A stretch of 64,000 nt of DNA from Gracilariopsis chorda. Taxonomy: Eukaryota; Rhodophyta; Florideophyceae; Gracilariales; Gracilariaceae. Made by a program: the position numbers and the translations under genes. The notes under the pieces were generated by a model. The model saw only the letters and a list, made by a program, of their open reading frames with translations. It was not told the DNA's origin and did no database searches. Location: NCBI GenBank assembly GCA_003194525.1, contig NBIV01000343.1, positions 1 through 64,000 of the forward strand. The letters run 5' to 3'. Below, in pieces: positions 41,345 to 53,060 of the stretch; within the stretch, counting starts at the first letter, position 1, and every line of letters begins with the position of its first letter.

Positions 41345-43160
41345 ATGGGTGATAAAAGTCCAAACCTCTCCGGGTCACCGGGTCAAGCCTCTGCCTCAGA
41401 GAAACAACCTCCTGCAAAAGTAGTAAACCAGCCTTCCACAAGTGCACGCTCCTCCTCTTTATGCTCAACTCAGTCAGATCACGCCCTTTCGAAGGGGAAC
41501 ATGAACAAAAAAAACAACCAGCCTCCAATACTGACTCCAGTCGGGAACTTTACAACCGGTTTCCAGTCGGTACCCTTGCCAAAAAGGAGGCAAACTCCTC
41601 CCCAGCTGGCCAACTTTGGCGCAGCGTCCCAGCATGGGTTCCAACTTCCAACAGCGGTGGCTCCTTTCAGACTGATCCCGGCGGCGACTTGGACTTCTCT
41701 TAACGCCCTTTTAGGTTAAATCCGATGAGTCAGAGTCACACCACTCGTCTCCGGCTTGCGCCGTGACACCATCCCATCGCTGCTTTCAACGAGGATTTGG
41801 GTACGGCCTACGCGAATGGTTCCGGTACTTTGCCCGGAGATCTACCCAGCCTCGTCACCTCGTCGTGGGACTGGCAGCATTCATTCGCCATCCCGGTGCA
41901 CCATATCCGAAGAAACTCGGGAGAATCCACGATTGCGGCTCATGCGGCGCTGGTGCGGATTGCATATCAACAGCAGAACCAAGCGCCTTTCGAATTCCCG
42001 GTGCCTACCGGCTTTGGCTTGGACGTCAGCCTATTCCGCACGCGCGGTGAAATCGGTTCCGGCGAACGCCTGGCCAGCCTTGAAACCCTCCCGTGGAGGA
42101 ACCTTCCCACTGCGCGGCAAGGAGCCCTGCGTTGGGAACCACTGATACTTCGGGCTGAGTTCCGGTTCCTTTCCCGGCAGTTGCGGTCTAACTTCCTCCA
42201 AAACTTCTTCCGTTATGAATGGCACTGGCGATCCCGATTTGGGTACTTTGTCCCGTATCAGAACGTGGAGATTGAGCGGATCGCTCCGCCTCACCGCCAC
42301 GGTCGGTACGTCGCACTACCCGATTGGTGGAGGTTCCATGAAGCCTGCCGGGGTTGCTACGTTGAGCTCCTGCGGGCACTCACGTACCTCGGTTCCTTAT
42401 GATTCAGGATCCCTGGTCGAGGCTTTGGTCAGTAATTGTAACCGAGTGGGCCGCCTGCACTGCGGCTTGTATCCTGGCTGATGTTTATGACCAGTATCGA
42501 CTGTGGTTCATCCAACCGCGTGTGCGGGCCGCTATTCGCAATCTGGACCTCAGCGTCCCCCTTTGGGGTATTGCCAATAATGACGAAGTATTCCACTTAC
42601 TTGGCTTGATCGACAGTATTGACCGGAGCGAGGTCCCCCTGGAACAGAGCGGTTGGCTTGACGTCGGCGGTGGCGATACCGTTGTTCCGGGTCTTGGTAG
42701 AAACACCGCCCTTGCGGGGGACTTCATCTAATTCGATCCCTGGGAGTTCCGGGAGATTTCCTCCAAGGAGGCAAAGGAACTCCGCGATGCACCGCGGCAC
42801 GTGCCGGACGACCACCCGATTGGGTACGTCGATTCCAACGATTACTACCGCGCGTATAGCGGGGATGACCCGATGGTCGATAAAGAACCCGAAGACCCGG
42901 GGGAAATTGAACTAGACGTTCCCGACATGGTCGTAGACGAATCTCCCGACGGTGTGCCTCTGGTTCCCAGTCCTCCAACGGCGAGCGGCGGGCCTTCACT
43001 CGCCAGCGGGGGTACAGTCAATGAAAGCGATATCATTGCCCGCTTCCTCCGCGGAGCGGGTTTAAGCGCTGCTGAAGTTTCGGGTGACGTTACCGCGATA
43101 GCGGATGCCTTGGCCTACCGCCTTGCGGGTGGTCACGCCCGGACGATGGGGAGGGGTTGA
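41345..43160 (+). pseudogene. Antisense accessory ORF set of element B
   Basis: Coding-like sequence on the strand opposite gag-pol. ATG 41345 (MGDKSPNLSGSP) opens a frame to 41719. A second frame runs about 41725-42402, with a TGA at 41764. A third runs 42399-43160, with a TAA at 42729. The second and third overlap as ATGA (42399-42402). The last part is acidic and ends with an Ala-rich helix (IIARFLRGAGLSAAEV). No homology recognised. It ends 35 bp before the pol-side stop codon, tail to tail. Element C keeps only the start of this gene (ATG 49475). Confidence 0.5.
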
Positions 43161-43195
43161 ACCTCTAATCCATTGTCCTGGTCTCTTTTCCTGGC

Positions 43196-45230
43196 CTAGC
43201 CGGTAATGTAGCTTAGCATCACACAGGAGGTCGAGGCTCCTGAGTAAACTTTCCCGTTTAGAATGGCGTTTTCTCTTTCATACCCGCCCTTGACGTAGTC
43301 CATACAAAAGGGGGTGTACTCCTTCTTTCCTACCTTCCCCGGCTTCGCGGCGTTTTTATCCCACTTGGGCGTTGCACAGCATAGCTGAATTTGCGGTACC
43401 CGCGCTGCGGTGATATTGGACCATCTTCGAACAAGGGAGGTGTTCGATGGGATCCATGGTGTCCCAGCTTGGGTCATATCCGTACCAACGGAGGCTGTAT
43501 CTTAGAATGCTTTCCTGATTCCAGGTCTGCCCGACGATTCGGTCAATCACAAACTCTTGTTTGTATACCTGCCGGCCTTGCCATGTTATAGTGACCTCGC
43601 TTGTCAGGGGTTGCCGATGGACGGGATATTTTCCCTCAGGGGTGCGTCTGGATGCAACGTGCCAGCTTCGCTCAAAGGATGCAGCACAGAGTGCCGAATA
43701 ATATCCCTCAAGAAGGTGTCTTCGTGGAACGGTTGCCACGTACAGCGGTAATTGGGTCGTACCGCTAGTTTGCGGGGGTCCTCCGTCCCTTGTTGACGGT
43801 AGTCCGGTCGAACCGCGAGCTTGCGGGCATCTTGCCGCTTTGGAGGAGTTGTGGAGGTCACTCTCCGGTCGAGCTTTCCGCGTCCCGTGGTGATTGGTGC
43901 GGGGCGCACAATCTCCGTACGTTCACGTGACTCCCACGGCATGTGGCTCTGAACCGCCTCCTTGCGTTCCGCCTCCCTTGGCTTGGGCCTTACACTGTCC
44001 GGCTGAGCCATGCACTGCTGTCTTGGCACCCAGTATCGGGCGGTTACTTCCGGTGCTCCGGTGTGTTGCCTCAAACTCCCTGATGGGGCGTGGACAGCTG
44101 GCGCCGTGGACACCCTGTTCGGGGACTTTGCCTCTAATTGAAGTGTGATGTCTTCCTCAAGAGGTGCATCATCTGGGAAGACCGGTTTACCCCTGGCAAC
44201 GACGGCGGATTTTTCCAAGGCGCTCGCTATATTACTGCGATTTCGTGGAGACTACGGCACTTCTATCTCCAAAGTTTGGACAACATTCCGGTTATGAACG
44301 GTTCTCAAGTCCTGGGCTGTAGAGCCAGGGATTTGAGTTCCAAGATGTGCATTCCTGCCTTCCTCCCTCAAGAGGGTCTTTTCACCTTCCAGCGTTGCTG
44401 GGTTTTTCAAGGCGTGCGTTGCCTGCTACCAGCGGTGTTAATGGTGCTGAGGAATCCGTTTTGGCGGGAAATTCCGTCGACGTCGGTTCTGCGACTACAC
44501 CCTCGTGAGGGGTCTGCGAAACTATATCGCTATCCTGATTCAGGGAATTGCACTGGTTCAGGTGTAGGGACTGCGATGTCGGTCCACTCTCCCGTACCAT
44601 ACGGTGTAACTGCGTTGTTCCGGAACCCTGTGTGGGGGATTGCGAGGCTCCATCAACCTTCCGTGTTTCACGGCTCAAATCCCTTTGCGACGGTAATAGA
44701 TTTCCAGCGTGACGATAGGTCCCCTCCCCCCCTTTAGACGGAGCAAGGGGAGTAATATTAGGATATCCCGCATGGCGGGAGTAAATCCGCGTCGCAGGGG
44801 CGGTAGTGTTATGATTAGAGAAAGGTCCGTTTCGACTTGAACGATCCGGCCGAGCCGTGGGTTCAGACAAAGTCGGTAAATCTGAGAGGCGCTGAGTAGG
44901 TTGTGGTAGAGTAGTCGGTCTATTTAGTCCCGGGGTTTCCGGCGTTGCTGAGTGCGTAGAGACGGGTTTCCCTGTTTCCAGGACGACCTCAGACGAGGGA
45001 GAAGGGGCAGGTACAACTCGATCGCGAGAAATCCGCTAGGGTGCCTTGCCCATTTCCATTACGACACTGTCGGAGTTAACGGATACCACTTTAAACGGTC
45101 CATCCGCCACAGACGAAAGCTTGTGACGCGTCTCCCATTTCGGGTTATAATATTTCTTAAGTATAAAGATGTAGGTATTAGCCCATATGCGGGGAGCATT
45201 ATCTCGTAAACGAGCGTAAAAATCACGCTT
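43196..45230 (-). pseudogene. Element B pol tail and chromodomain
   Basis: It follows the stop at 45231 in pol. About 45.2-43.75 kb encodes a Ser/Pro/Arg/Thr-rich variable tail broken by frameshifts. 43.56-43.42 kb encodes a chromodomain (VIDRIVGQTWNQESILRYSL, then RWYGYDPSWDT). Chromodomains at the integrase end steer insertion toward heterochromatin marks in chromoviruses. The usual TWEP is changed to TMDP. Confidence 0.72.
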
Positions 45231-47690
45231 TTACGCGGCTTGCGCGCGTTGCATAGACGTCCGTGCTGCGGGGACCAGTTTAGTAAGCCATTCTATCCAT
45301 TCCTGGCGGTAGCGACCCACAGATGGGAAATTGTCCAAGGTGGTTTGGGATTCTAACGCCGCAGGTGGGGTTGAACGAGATAGAACCAAGTCGAACGGTG
45401 ACACTTCGGTAGTCCGGTGAACTTGTGTATTGTATGCAAATGGTAAATGATCTGCATACAAGTCCCAAGTTTTGGGGTGATCAGCAACGTAGGAACGGAG
45501 AGAGGCCAACAAAGTCCGGGTGAACCGTTCGACTTGCCCATTGCACTGGGGACGGTAGATTGTCGTGAACAAGTTCTTCACGTCCAGGATGCGACAAACA
45601 TCCTGAAAGAACTTGGACGCAAACTGCCGTCCGTTATCAGAGAGCACCTTCACAGGAGGACCGTAGACAAAAATCCAGTGCGTTACCAGAGCCTGGGCCA
45701 CCGTGAAAGCGGTTATCCTCCGAAGAGGGACAGTACGAACAAGTTTTGAAAAGCGATCGGTGATCACAAGTAAGAACTTGTTGCCTCTCTTTGTAGTGAG
45801 GAGAGGTCCGAGAATATGGATTGCGATTAACTCGAGTGGCGCCCTAGCAGGTAATAAATTCATTTTATTCGCGTTCCTGCGGAGCTTCACCTGGTTCCTC
45901 GAGCATTCGGTACAAAACCGCACGGTTGCATAGCAATCAACCGCTATGGCGGGCCAGTACAAAGCCCTTCGCACGGTGAGGTAGAGCGTCCTCCCACCTA
46001 CGTGACCACCGAGCTTCGCATAGTGCGAGAGATGTAACACCCGCGACTGCAGGGAATGGGATACCACAATATGTGGGCGAGCTTCGACCAACCGAACGAG
46101 GTTCCCTTTATCATTCACCTCGAACGGGATGTCTTCGCCACCGTTTAAACGGGCACGAATTCTCATACAGAAGGGGTCAGAGAATTGTTCTCGGATCAAT
46201 TCCTCCGGTGAAACCAGTACAAAACTTCCCGGTAAGGGGTTCTCAGGGGTCTCACAGGATGCGAGTAAGTTGTCAAAGTCAGCATCTTCATCCCACTCTT
46301 CTGGCCATTCCTTGAACTTCCACTCCGTGTCATCCGGTTCTTCAACCATGAAGCATAGAATGTCGTCATCCTCCGTTGGGAGTGCTTCCTCATTTGTGGG
46401 TAAACGCGACAAAGCGTCGGCCTGGGTGTTGAGCGCCCTCTTTTTATATATGACTAGGAAGTCATATTCCGCAAGGCGGAGTCTCCAGCACATAAGGCGG
46501 CCCGTGGGATCGGATATGTTCATTAACCACCTCAACGAGGAATGATCCGTGTATACGGTAAATTGAACTCCCATAAGATAGGGGCGTATGGTGGAAAGCG
46601 CCCACACGACGGCGAGACACTCTTTCTCCGACACAGAGCAATTCCGCTCGTGGACATTGAGCGACCCTGACCAATAAACAATTGGCCTTCGGTCCACCTC
46701 TGGGGTAGTTCGGAAAAGAACACAACCTTGGTAGTCGCTCGAGTCCGTGTCCGCGGAGTATGGGAGTCCCAGCTTGGGTGAAGATAAGATAGGTGCTGAC
46801 GTGACAGCCTCCTGTAAGGAGTTAAACGCTTCCCATTGCTCGGGCGTGAATTGTCCCAATTGTGGGGGATTTACTTTGCGTAACAACGCGTTCAACGCTG
46901 CCGCGATATCCGAAAAGTTCGGGATAAACCGTCGGTAGACGTTGAACAGCCCTAAAAAGGAGCGGAATTCCGTTTGAGTGCGTGGTTCCTTAGCCCCAAC
47001 GAGGGACTTGACTCGAGCCTTGTCGATCATTAACCGTCCCGGACGAATGATATGTCTCAGATGCTTGACAGTATCTGTGAAGAACTCGCACTTCCCCAAC
47101 TTGAGGGTAATTCCCGCATCGTGGAGCATGGTCAGAACGTCTCTGAAATGGGTGAGATGGTCGTCCAAATTGTTGGAGAAGATGATAATATCATCTGGGT
47201 AGACCAGGCAGCTCCGCCACTTGAAGAGGTTCAATAGAATATCTATTGCACGCTGAAAGGTAGCGGGAGCGTTGGTCAAACGAAACGGCATCCGCTTGAA
47301 GTGGTACGATCCTACGTGGCAGGTGAACGCGATCTTATCGCGATCTTCCTGTCTAACCGAGACCAGCCAATAACCCCAATTGGCGTCCAAAGCCGTGAAC
47401 ACGGTAGCGTCTTCAAGGGAGTCGATGCACTCGTACATACGAGGGATGGGATATGTGTCCCTAACAGTGATGGCATTGAGCCAGCGATAGTCAACACAGA
47501 ACCTCCAGGTTCCGTCGGCCTTCAAAACCAGTACAACTGGAGATGACCAGGGTGATTGAGTGGGCTCTATTACACCTGCGCGGAGCATTTTGTCCATTTG
47601 GGACTGCTCCTCTTCCCGAGGGTTTGGTCCTGCCTTGTAAGGTTGGGCCATCGGACGTGCACCCGGTAACAAATCTATCCGGTGTTACGT
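45231..47690 (-). pseudogene. Element B reverse transcriptase, RNase H and integrase
   Basis: An 814-codon open frame. RT: RFCVDYRWLNAI, FTALDANWGYW, MPFRLTNAPATFQ, and the catalytic box reads YPDD (complement of about 47188-47199) where family members have Y-hydrophobic-DD, so activity is doubtful. RNase H: DTDSSDYQG, SEKECLAVVWAL, TDHSSLRWL. Integrase: zinc domain CTECSRNQ, then IHILGP (the first catalytic Asp is changed to His), SDNGRQF and NGQVERF. It is preceded by an in-frame TAA (about 47690) and ends prematurely at AQAA-TAA where element C continues KRDF. Confidence 0.88.
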
Positions 47691-48592
47691 AGCATTAATC
47701 TTGCCGAGCGATCCATCCCTCTTCGTGGTAAATTCCCGTAGCATTGCACAGAGTTTGTCGCGGTGTGACTCCGGCACATGGCCGAGGTCTATATCTTCGA
47801 GTGCCTTTATGGGTTCCATTCGGTCAGAACGCGCTGTAACATTGTCCTGTGATACCAGTGTGGCCGTCGTTTCCGAGTTATTCGGGGTGTTCGATTGTTA
47901 AAACAACGGTTTCCTCTCCCTACTTAGACGATAGTTCGTCAGTGACGGGGATGGATTCCTCAGAAGAGACGGCAATTCAGAGAACATCGGCGGTCGTCAT
48001 CTTCTTCGGGAGCAACCAAGGGGGTGTAGAGTGACGCTTCCAATTACTTGGTTCTTTACCAGATACTGGGGGCGTTGGCTAAGATTGGCAACGAGTATCC
48101 GGAAAGGAGCATCCGGGGTAACGTGAACAATTCCGTTTGCCAGCGCGAGCTGGTATACCACGTATAAAGAGGACAGAGGTTGAATAACCCGAAGACCGTG
48201 TTTACGGCAATTGAGCTCCACCCAGACTTGGGACTCAGGCCGTATAGAAACAGAGGCTGCGACTCGAAGTTTGATGGACTCGCAAGACGCGGGCGGTGGT
48301 TCCTGCGCAGCATGTAGTGGGACTTGCTTCTGCAAAGCACGCTTCAGCGGGCGACGGATGATCGGGACTGACGATTCGTCGTCGAGATCCACACGCCTTA
48401 GGCTGGGCCTGATTGCGTCGACAAATCTTTCGCAGTAATCTCATCCCAGTATGACTGGAGCGGCCAATGACTGACAAACAATAAAGTCGAGCTTCACCAC
48501 GGAGGTGCCCAACCGCACGACTAAGTCGACGGTACCCACCGTTTTTAACGGATTGTTGTTCGCATCTGCGACGTTGGGAACCGTTTCGGAAC
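47691..48592 (-). pseudogene. Element B protease, 3' part (downstream of the element C insertion)
   Basis: It resumes at the duplicated GGAAC with codons matching element C's protease (VPNVADANNNPLKTVGTVDL). It ends in a frameshift near 48000 and stops. The in-phase match to 58342-58668 shows that one gene was split by the insertion. Confidence 0.85.
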
Positions 48593-49419
48593 TGTGGTGC
48601 AATGCCCCAAAGGGGAAAAACACCGAAAGACGTTCGGGATCTTCCTCTCACGAGGTGAACACAGTTGGATAGAGCCCTCCCAGAGGTGTCATGGCGAGGC
48701 CGGTTTGTAAGACCAGGGACACCTGTCGCGACTCGCGCAGGGAGGTGAAGGCGAAGAATCGGTATCCGCGTGAGCGGGGTGTCATCCTCAGTAGAGGTAT
48801 GTTTCCACGTAAGTGGTGGTGTGTGAGCGGATGCGCACACGATGGCCGCGGGTAGCGGGAGGTGCTACCCTAAAAAGGGGGAAAAGGAAGGGCGAAGAGG
48901 AGGAAGAGAGGACGATGTGAAATGCGAGAGCGACGGGCAGATACAGCAATGCCGGTGGACAGGACTCCCTATACAGGGCGAAACACCAATATGATTGGAA
49001 CAATTATACTCCCAAGGATGGGCTTCTTTAGATGTGCAAGGGGGTTAGAAGTCCCGTGGTTTACGGCGTTTCCCTCCAAGGAAGAGTAGAGTACGCGCGC
49101 AAGCGGCAACAACTAGAGCCAATTCCCCAGGTTGGGGTCCCTTCTTGGGGAAGATTTACTGGTGCGACGGCAGTGCGCCGTCGCACTAAGTACTAGCTTC
49201 CCAGAAATGGGTGTGAAAATAATAAATAATATTAACTAAAATACTCCACATTTCGTGGCAACATCCACTATTGTGGCCAACCGCCAATTGACCCAAAACC
49301 GTGTCCCACGTGTCCATACCCACCATTGTGGGGCGTAGTTCATATACACACTACACAACCGATAATATCGGGAAAGCGTTCAAGTACCAAGAATCCCTCC
49401 CTGAGGGCGTTGCACTACA
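48593..49419 (-). repeat. Element C 3' LTR (827 bp)
   Basis: Same length as 57515-58341, with scattered differences. Its inner edge abuts the purine tract AGGGGGGGAAA (complement of 49420-49430). Confidence 0.92.
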
Positions 49420-49555
49420 TTTCCCCCCCTAAGACGGGAAAACGACCGTGGACGCGGAGGGTTCCCAGAGGAAAATGGGTGATAAAAGCGCGTACGCCCT
49501 CTCCGGTTCTTCTTTCCTGGGATAGCCGGCTATTGTAGTATAGTGTTGTGGGGAG

Positions 49556-50060
49556 CTAGCTGCTCCCTTGAATAAACTTTCCCGTTTTGAACGGTGATTC
49601 TTGTTTGAGTTCCCCGTCTTCGACGGACCTTGCCTTGTTATCCTTTCTTATCGCCCTCCGTTCGCGCGGCAACGTTACCCAACTTGGGCATTTACCAGCG
49701 TGGCTGGAGCTGCAGTTCCCGTTTGACGGTGGTATCCCACGACCTGCGACCGTGGGAGGTGTTCGAATGGCTCCCACGTATCCCCACTGGGGTCATACCC
49801 GTACCAGCGCACGCGGTATTGTAGAATACCATCCTGGTCCCAGGTGTGTCCGACAAGTCGGTCTACTACGAACTCTCGTTCGTAGACCTGCCGGCCGTGC
49901 CGGGTGGTGGTTGTACTTCCTTGCGGGGGCTACCCGCTGTGCAGTATAATGTCCCTTAGCAGGGTGTTCGGCGATAACTCCGGCGTTGCCGTGCGCTGTG
50001 ATAGCGGCCGCTGCTCATGCGGGAAGATATCCCTCAAGAGGGTGTGTGGTGCCACGGTTT
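49556..50060 (-). CDS. Element C chromodomain region
   Basis: The chromodomain lies at about 49.89-49.75 kb: VDRLVGHTWDQDGILQYRVR, then WYGYDPSGDTWEPFEHL, with the expected aromatic cage region and TWEP. It lies beyond the TGA that ends the 999-codon pol frame (50061), in another frame reached through 50301-49930, so a further frameshift or unusual expression is required. A basic tail ends near 49556. Confidence 0.68.
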
Positions 50061-53060
50061 TCACCGGCAAGTCATTCCCCATTGGGGCAGGTTCATTTCC
50101 GCTTTCGCAGTATTGCGGGCGAACCGCCAGTCGGCGGGGGACTTGGGCTCCGCCTTCGCGGTTGAGCTCACGAGCCGCGAGTTTGCGGGAAGATGACCGC
50201 TCCTGCGGGGTCGGCATTTCCACAATCCCCTGGGGGGTCCCGTGTGACACGGTGATTGGGTGGTAAACCGCCTCCCTGCCAGGCGCACGAGTGCTCTGCA
50301 CCGTTCCGGCGGTGCCGTGGTGTCCCCGGCTACTGACGGGTTGCCTGGGGCTAACTCCGGTACACCGGTATTTTGGTCAAAATTCCCCTTTGGGGGGTGC
50401 CGGGCAGGTGCCCATGACACCCTTTTCAGGGGATTTGCCGCTAAGCGCGGTGCACCATCTCCATGAGGAGGAGCAGCGTCCGGTACGACCGGTTTCGAGC
50501 GTGCGATGGCGCGCGTTATTCCTGAGTTCCTCGGTTCTTCGCCGCAGCGTTGCGGGGGTTGGCGCAAATTATTCCCCGTAGCGGGGGCTTCGATTCCGTC
50601 AACGACGAGAAACGTTTCCGGTGCTTGCGAGCCAGGGCTTAAAGCTTCGACTGCGGCTTGGCTGCCTTTTTCCCCAAGAGGGGTGCGGGTATTTCCCAGC
50701 GGCGCTGGTGTATCTGGGCGCCTCTTCTCCGCAAGGCGCGGGTCTGATCGACCTGATTGAACCGCTTCCGCGGGGACTTCCGCCAACGTCGGCTTCGAGG
50801 CATCGCCCTGCTCAGGGGATTGGGGGCAATCGTCACCATACTCCCTTGTCGGGGATCCTTCCCTGACAGGGGTGTGCGGTAGTTGCGCTTCAACTTCCCG
50901 TGTAGCACGGTATGTTTTCCGCGTTTGTGGCGATGCCTCCGGGGATGGATTGGGCGATTGCCTTTCCGCTGCTGCGGTATTGGAGTGAGGCTTCTCGTTT
51001 TCCCGTGACAAACGGTGTATTTGCCGCTTTTGCGGGGCCTGCGCGTCTGGTTCCTGTTGCACAGCACTGCCCGGGAACGCGGGATTAGTGTCGCGTGACA
51101 TACTCCGTGCTCCACGGTCAGTGTTCCGTATGTTACGGTGTGTTTCCCGTTGCGACGGCGATATCGTTCCTCGAAAACGAGTGTTCTCCTCCCCCTCCTT
51201 AGACGGAGCGGCGGGATAAGGGATAAAATTCCCCGCCTGGCGGGTATAGATGCGCGCCAGTGGGGCAGACGTGGTAGGGGCGGGCGCTGAGGGGCCCGAA
51301 TTACCCGGCTGAGCCGGTGAGGCCGACAGAGTCGGTAGGTCTGAGAGTCCCCGGCTGGGGTTTGGTAGTACCGTAGGTCTAGTACTCCCGGATGGTTCCG
51401 GTGTTGCAGAGTCCGTAGAAACGGGGTTGCCTGGATCCAGGACTACCTCTGACGAGGGAGGAGGGGCAAGGACAACACGATCACGGGAAATCCGTTCGTG
51501 CGTGTCGCCCATCTCTACCACGACAGTGTCGGTGTTAACAGAGATGACCTTGAAGGGTCCATCCGCCACAGGCGAGAGTTTGTGACGCTTCTCCCGTTCC
51601 AGGTTGTAGTACTCCTTCCTGATGAAGACGTAGTTATTTGCCCGAATCGGAGGGGGCTTTCCTCGCAAGCGAGCGTCAAAATCCCGCTTGTAAGCGGCTT
51701 GGGCCCATGCCATAGACTTCCGCGCAGCGGGGACCAGCTTGGAAAGCCATTGCTTCCATTGCTGCCGGTAGATACCCACAGATGGGAAATTGTCCAAGGT
51801 AGCTTGGGGTTCCAGCGCCACAGGCGGGGGTGTTCTAGATAGAACCAACTCGAATGGCGAAACTCCGGTAGTCCGGTGTACCTGCGTATTGTACGCGTAG
51901 GTTACTGCATCAGCGTAGAGATTCCAATTCGTTGGGTGGTCAGCGACGTAGGAACGTAACGCCGCGAGTAACGTCAGGTTAAACCGTTCAACTTGCCCAT
52001 TACACTGGAGGTGGTAAGTAGTCGTGAACAAGTTCTTGACATCCAGGATGCGACAAACATCCTGGAAGACCTTGCTCACGAACTGCTTCCCGTTGTCGGA
52101 GAGCACCTCCACAGGGGGACCGTAGACAAAAATCCAGTGCGTCACCAGAGCCTGGGCCACCGTGAGAGCGGTTATCCTCCGAAGAGGGACAGTCCGTACC
52201 AGCTTAGAAAAGCGGTCGGTGATGACAAGTAGAAACTTGTTTCCACGTTTTGTGGTGAGTAGTGGTCCGAGAAGATCAATTGCGATAAACTCGAGTGGCG
52301 CCCTTGCGGCGAATGGTTTCATCTTCTTCGCATTTTTGCGGAGTTTGACGCGATTCTTCGCGCATTCGCTACAAAACCGCACAGTTGCGTAGCAATCCAC
52401 CGCCATTGCGGGCCAATAGAAATCCCTTCGCAGGGTTAGGTAGAGTTTCCTCCCACCTGGGTGACCTCCAATGGGGGCGTAGTGTGATAGATGAAACACC
52501 CGCGATTGCAGGGAATGTGGTACCACAATCTGTGGGCGGGCTTCGACCTTTCTTACGAGGTAGCCTTTGTCGTTTACCCCGAAAGGGAGATCTTCACCAC
52601 CGTTGATACGGGCACGAACTCTCGTACAGAATGGGTCGCCGAATTGTTCTCGGATCATTTCTTCCGGTGATACGGGTACAAAGTTTCCCGGTAACGGGTT
52701 CTCAGATTTATCTCGCGATGCGAGTAGTTCGTCAAAATCAGCATCCTCGTCCCAGTTTTCTGGCCTAGCCTCGACGGCATATTCCGGATCATCCGGGTCT
52801 ATAGCCATGTAACATGGGACTTCATCATCCTCCGTTGGGAGTGCTTTTACACTTGTGGGTAACCGCGAAAGAGCGTCGGCTTGGGTGTTCTGTGCGCCCT
52901 TTTTATAAATGACTTGAAAGTCATATTCCGCGAGGCGGAGTCTCCAGCGCATGAGGCGTCCCGACGGGTCGGAGATATTCATCAACCACCTCAATGAGGA
53001 ATGATCCGTGTACACGGTGAAGTGAAGTCCCATAAGGTAGGGGCGCAGAGTGGTCATCAC
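50061..53060 (-). CDS. Element C RNase H end, integrase and long variable tail
   Basis: A 999-codon open frame. The first part is the end of RNase H (VYTDHSSLRWLMNISD). The integrase follows with zinc domain HYAPIGGHPG..CSECAKN and triad Asp in AIDLLGP, Asp in SDNGKQF (about 52085-52105), Glu in NGQVERFN. A GPFKVISV-type C-terminal domain follows. About 450 residues of Pro/Ser/Arg/Thr-rich tail then lead toward the chromodomain. The DNA of the tail is saturated with small hairpins (for example 51126-51138, 51147-51158, 51164-51180). Confidence 0.88.
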   Translation of the reverse strand: MMTTLRPYLMGLHFTVYTDHSSLRWLMNISDPSGRLMRWRLRLAEYDFQVIYKKGAQNTQADALSRLPTSVKALPTEDDEVPCYMAIDPDDPEYAVEARPENWDEDADFDELLASRDKSENPLPGNFVPVSPEEMIREQFGDPFCTRVRARINGGEDLPFGVNDKGYLVRKVEARPQIVVPHSLQSRVFHLSHYAPIGGHPGGRKLYLTLRRDFYWPAMAVDCYATVRFCSECAKNRVKLRKNAKKMKPFAARAPLEFIAIDLLGPLLTTKRGNKFLLVITDRFSKLVRTVPLRRITALTVAQALVTHWIFVYGPPVEVLSDNGKQFVSKVFQDVCRILDVKNLFTTTYHLQCNGQVERFNLTLLAALRSYVADHPTNWNLYADAVTYAYNTQVHRTTGVSPFELVLSRTPPPVALEPQATLDNFPSVGIYRQQWKQWLSKLVPAARKSMAWAQAAYKRDFDARLRGKPPPIRANNYVFIRKEYYNLEREKRHKLSPVADGPFKVISVNTDTVVVEMGDTHERISRDRVVLAPPPSSEVVLDPGNPVSTDSATPEPSGSTRPTVLPNPSRGLSDLPTLSASPAQPGNSGPSAPAPTTSAPLARIYTRQAGNFIPYPAAPSKEGEENTRFRGTISPSQRETHRNIRNTDRGARSMSRDTNPAFPGSAVQQEPDAQAPQKRQIHRLSRENEKPHSNTAAAERQSPNPSPEASPQTRKTYRATREVEAQLPHTPVREGSPTREYGDDCPQSPEQGDASKPTLAEVPAEAVQSGRSDPRLAEKRRPDTPAPLGNTRTPLGEKGSQAAVEALSPGSQAPETFLVVDGIEAPATGNNLRQPPQRCGEEPRNSGITRAIARSKPVVPDAAPPHGDGAPRLAANPLKRVSWAPARHPPKGNFDQNTGVPELAPGNPSVAGDTTAPPERCRALVRLAGRRFTTQSPCHTGPPRGLWKCRPRRSGHLPANSRLVSSTAKAEPKSPADWRFARNTAKAEMNLPQWGMTCR

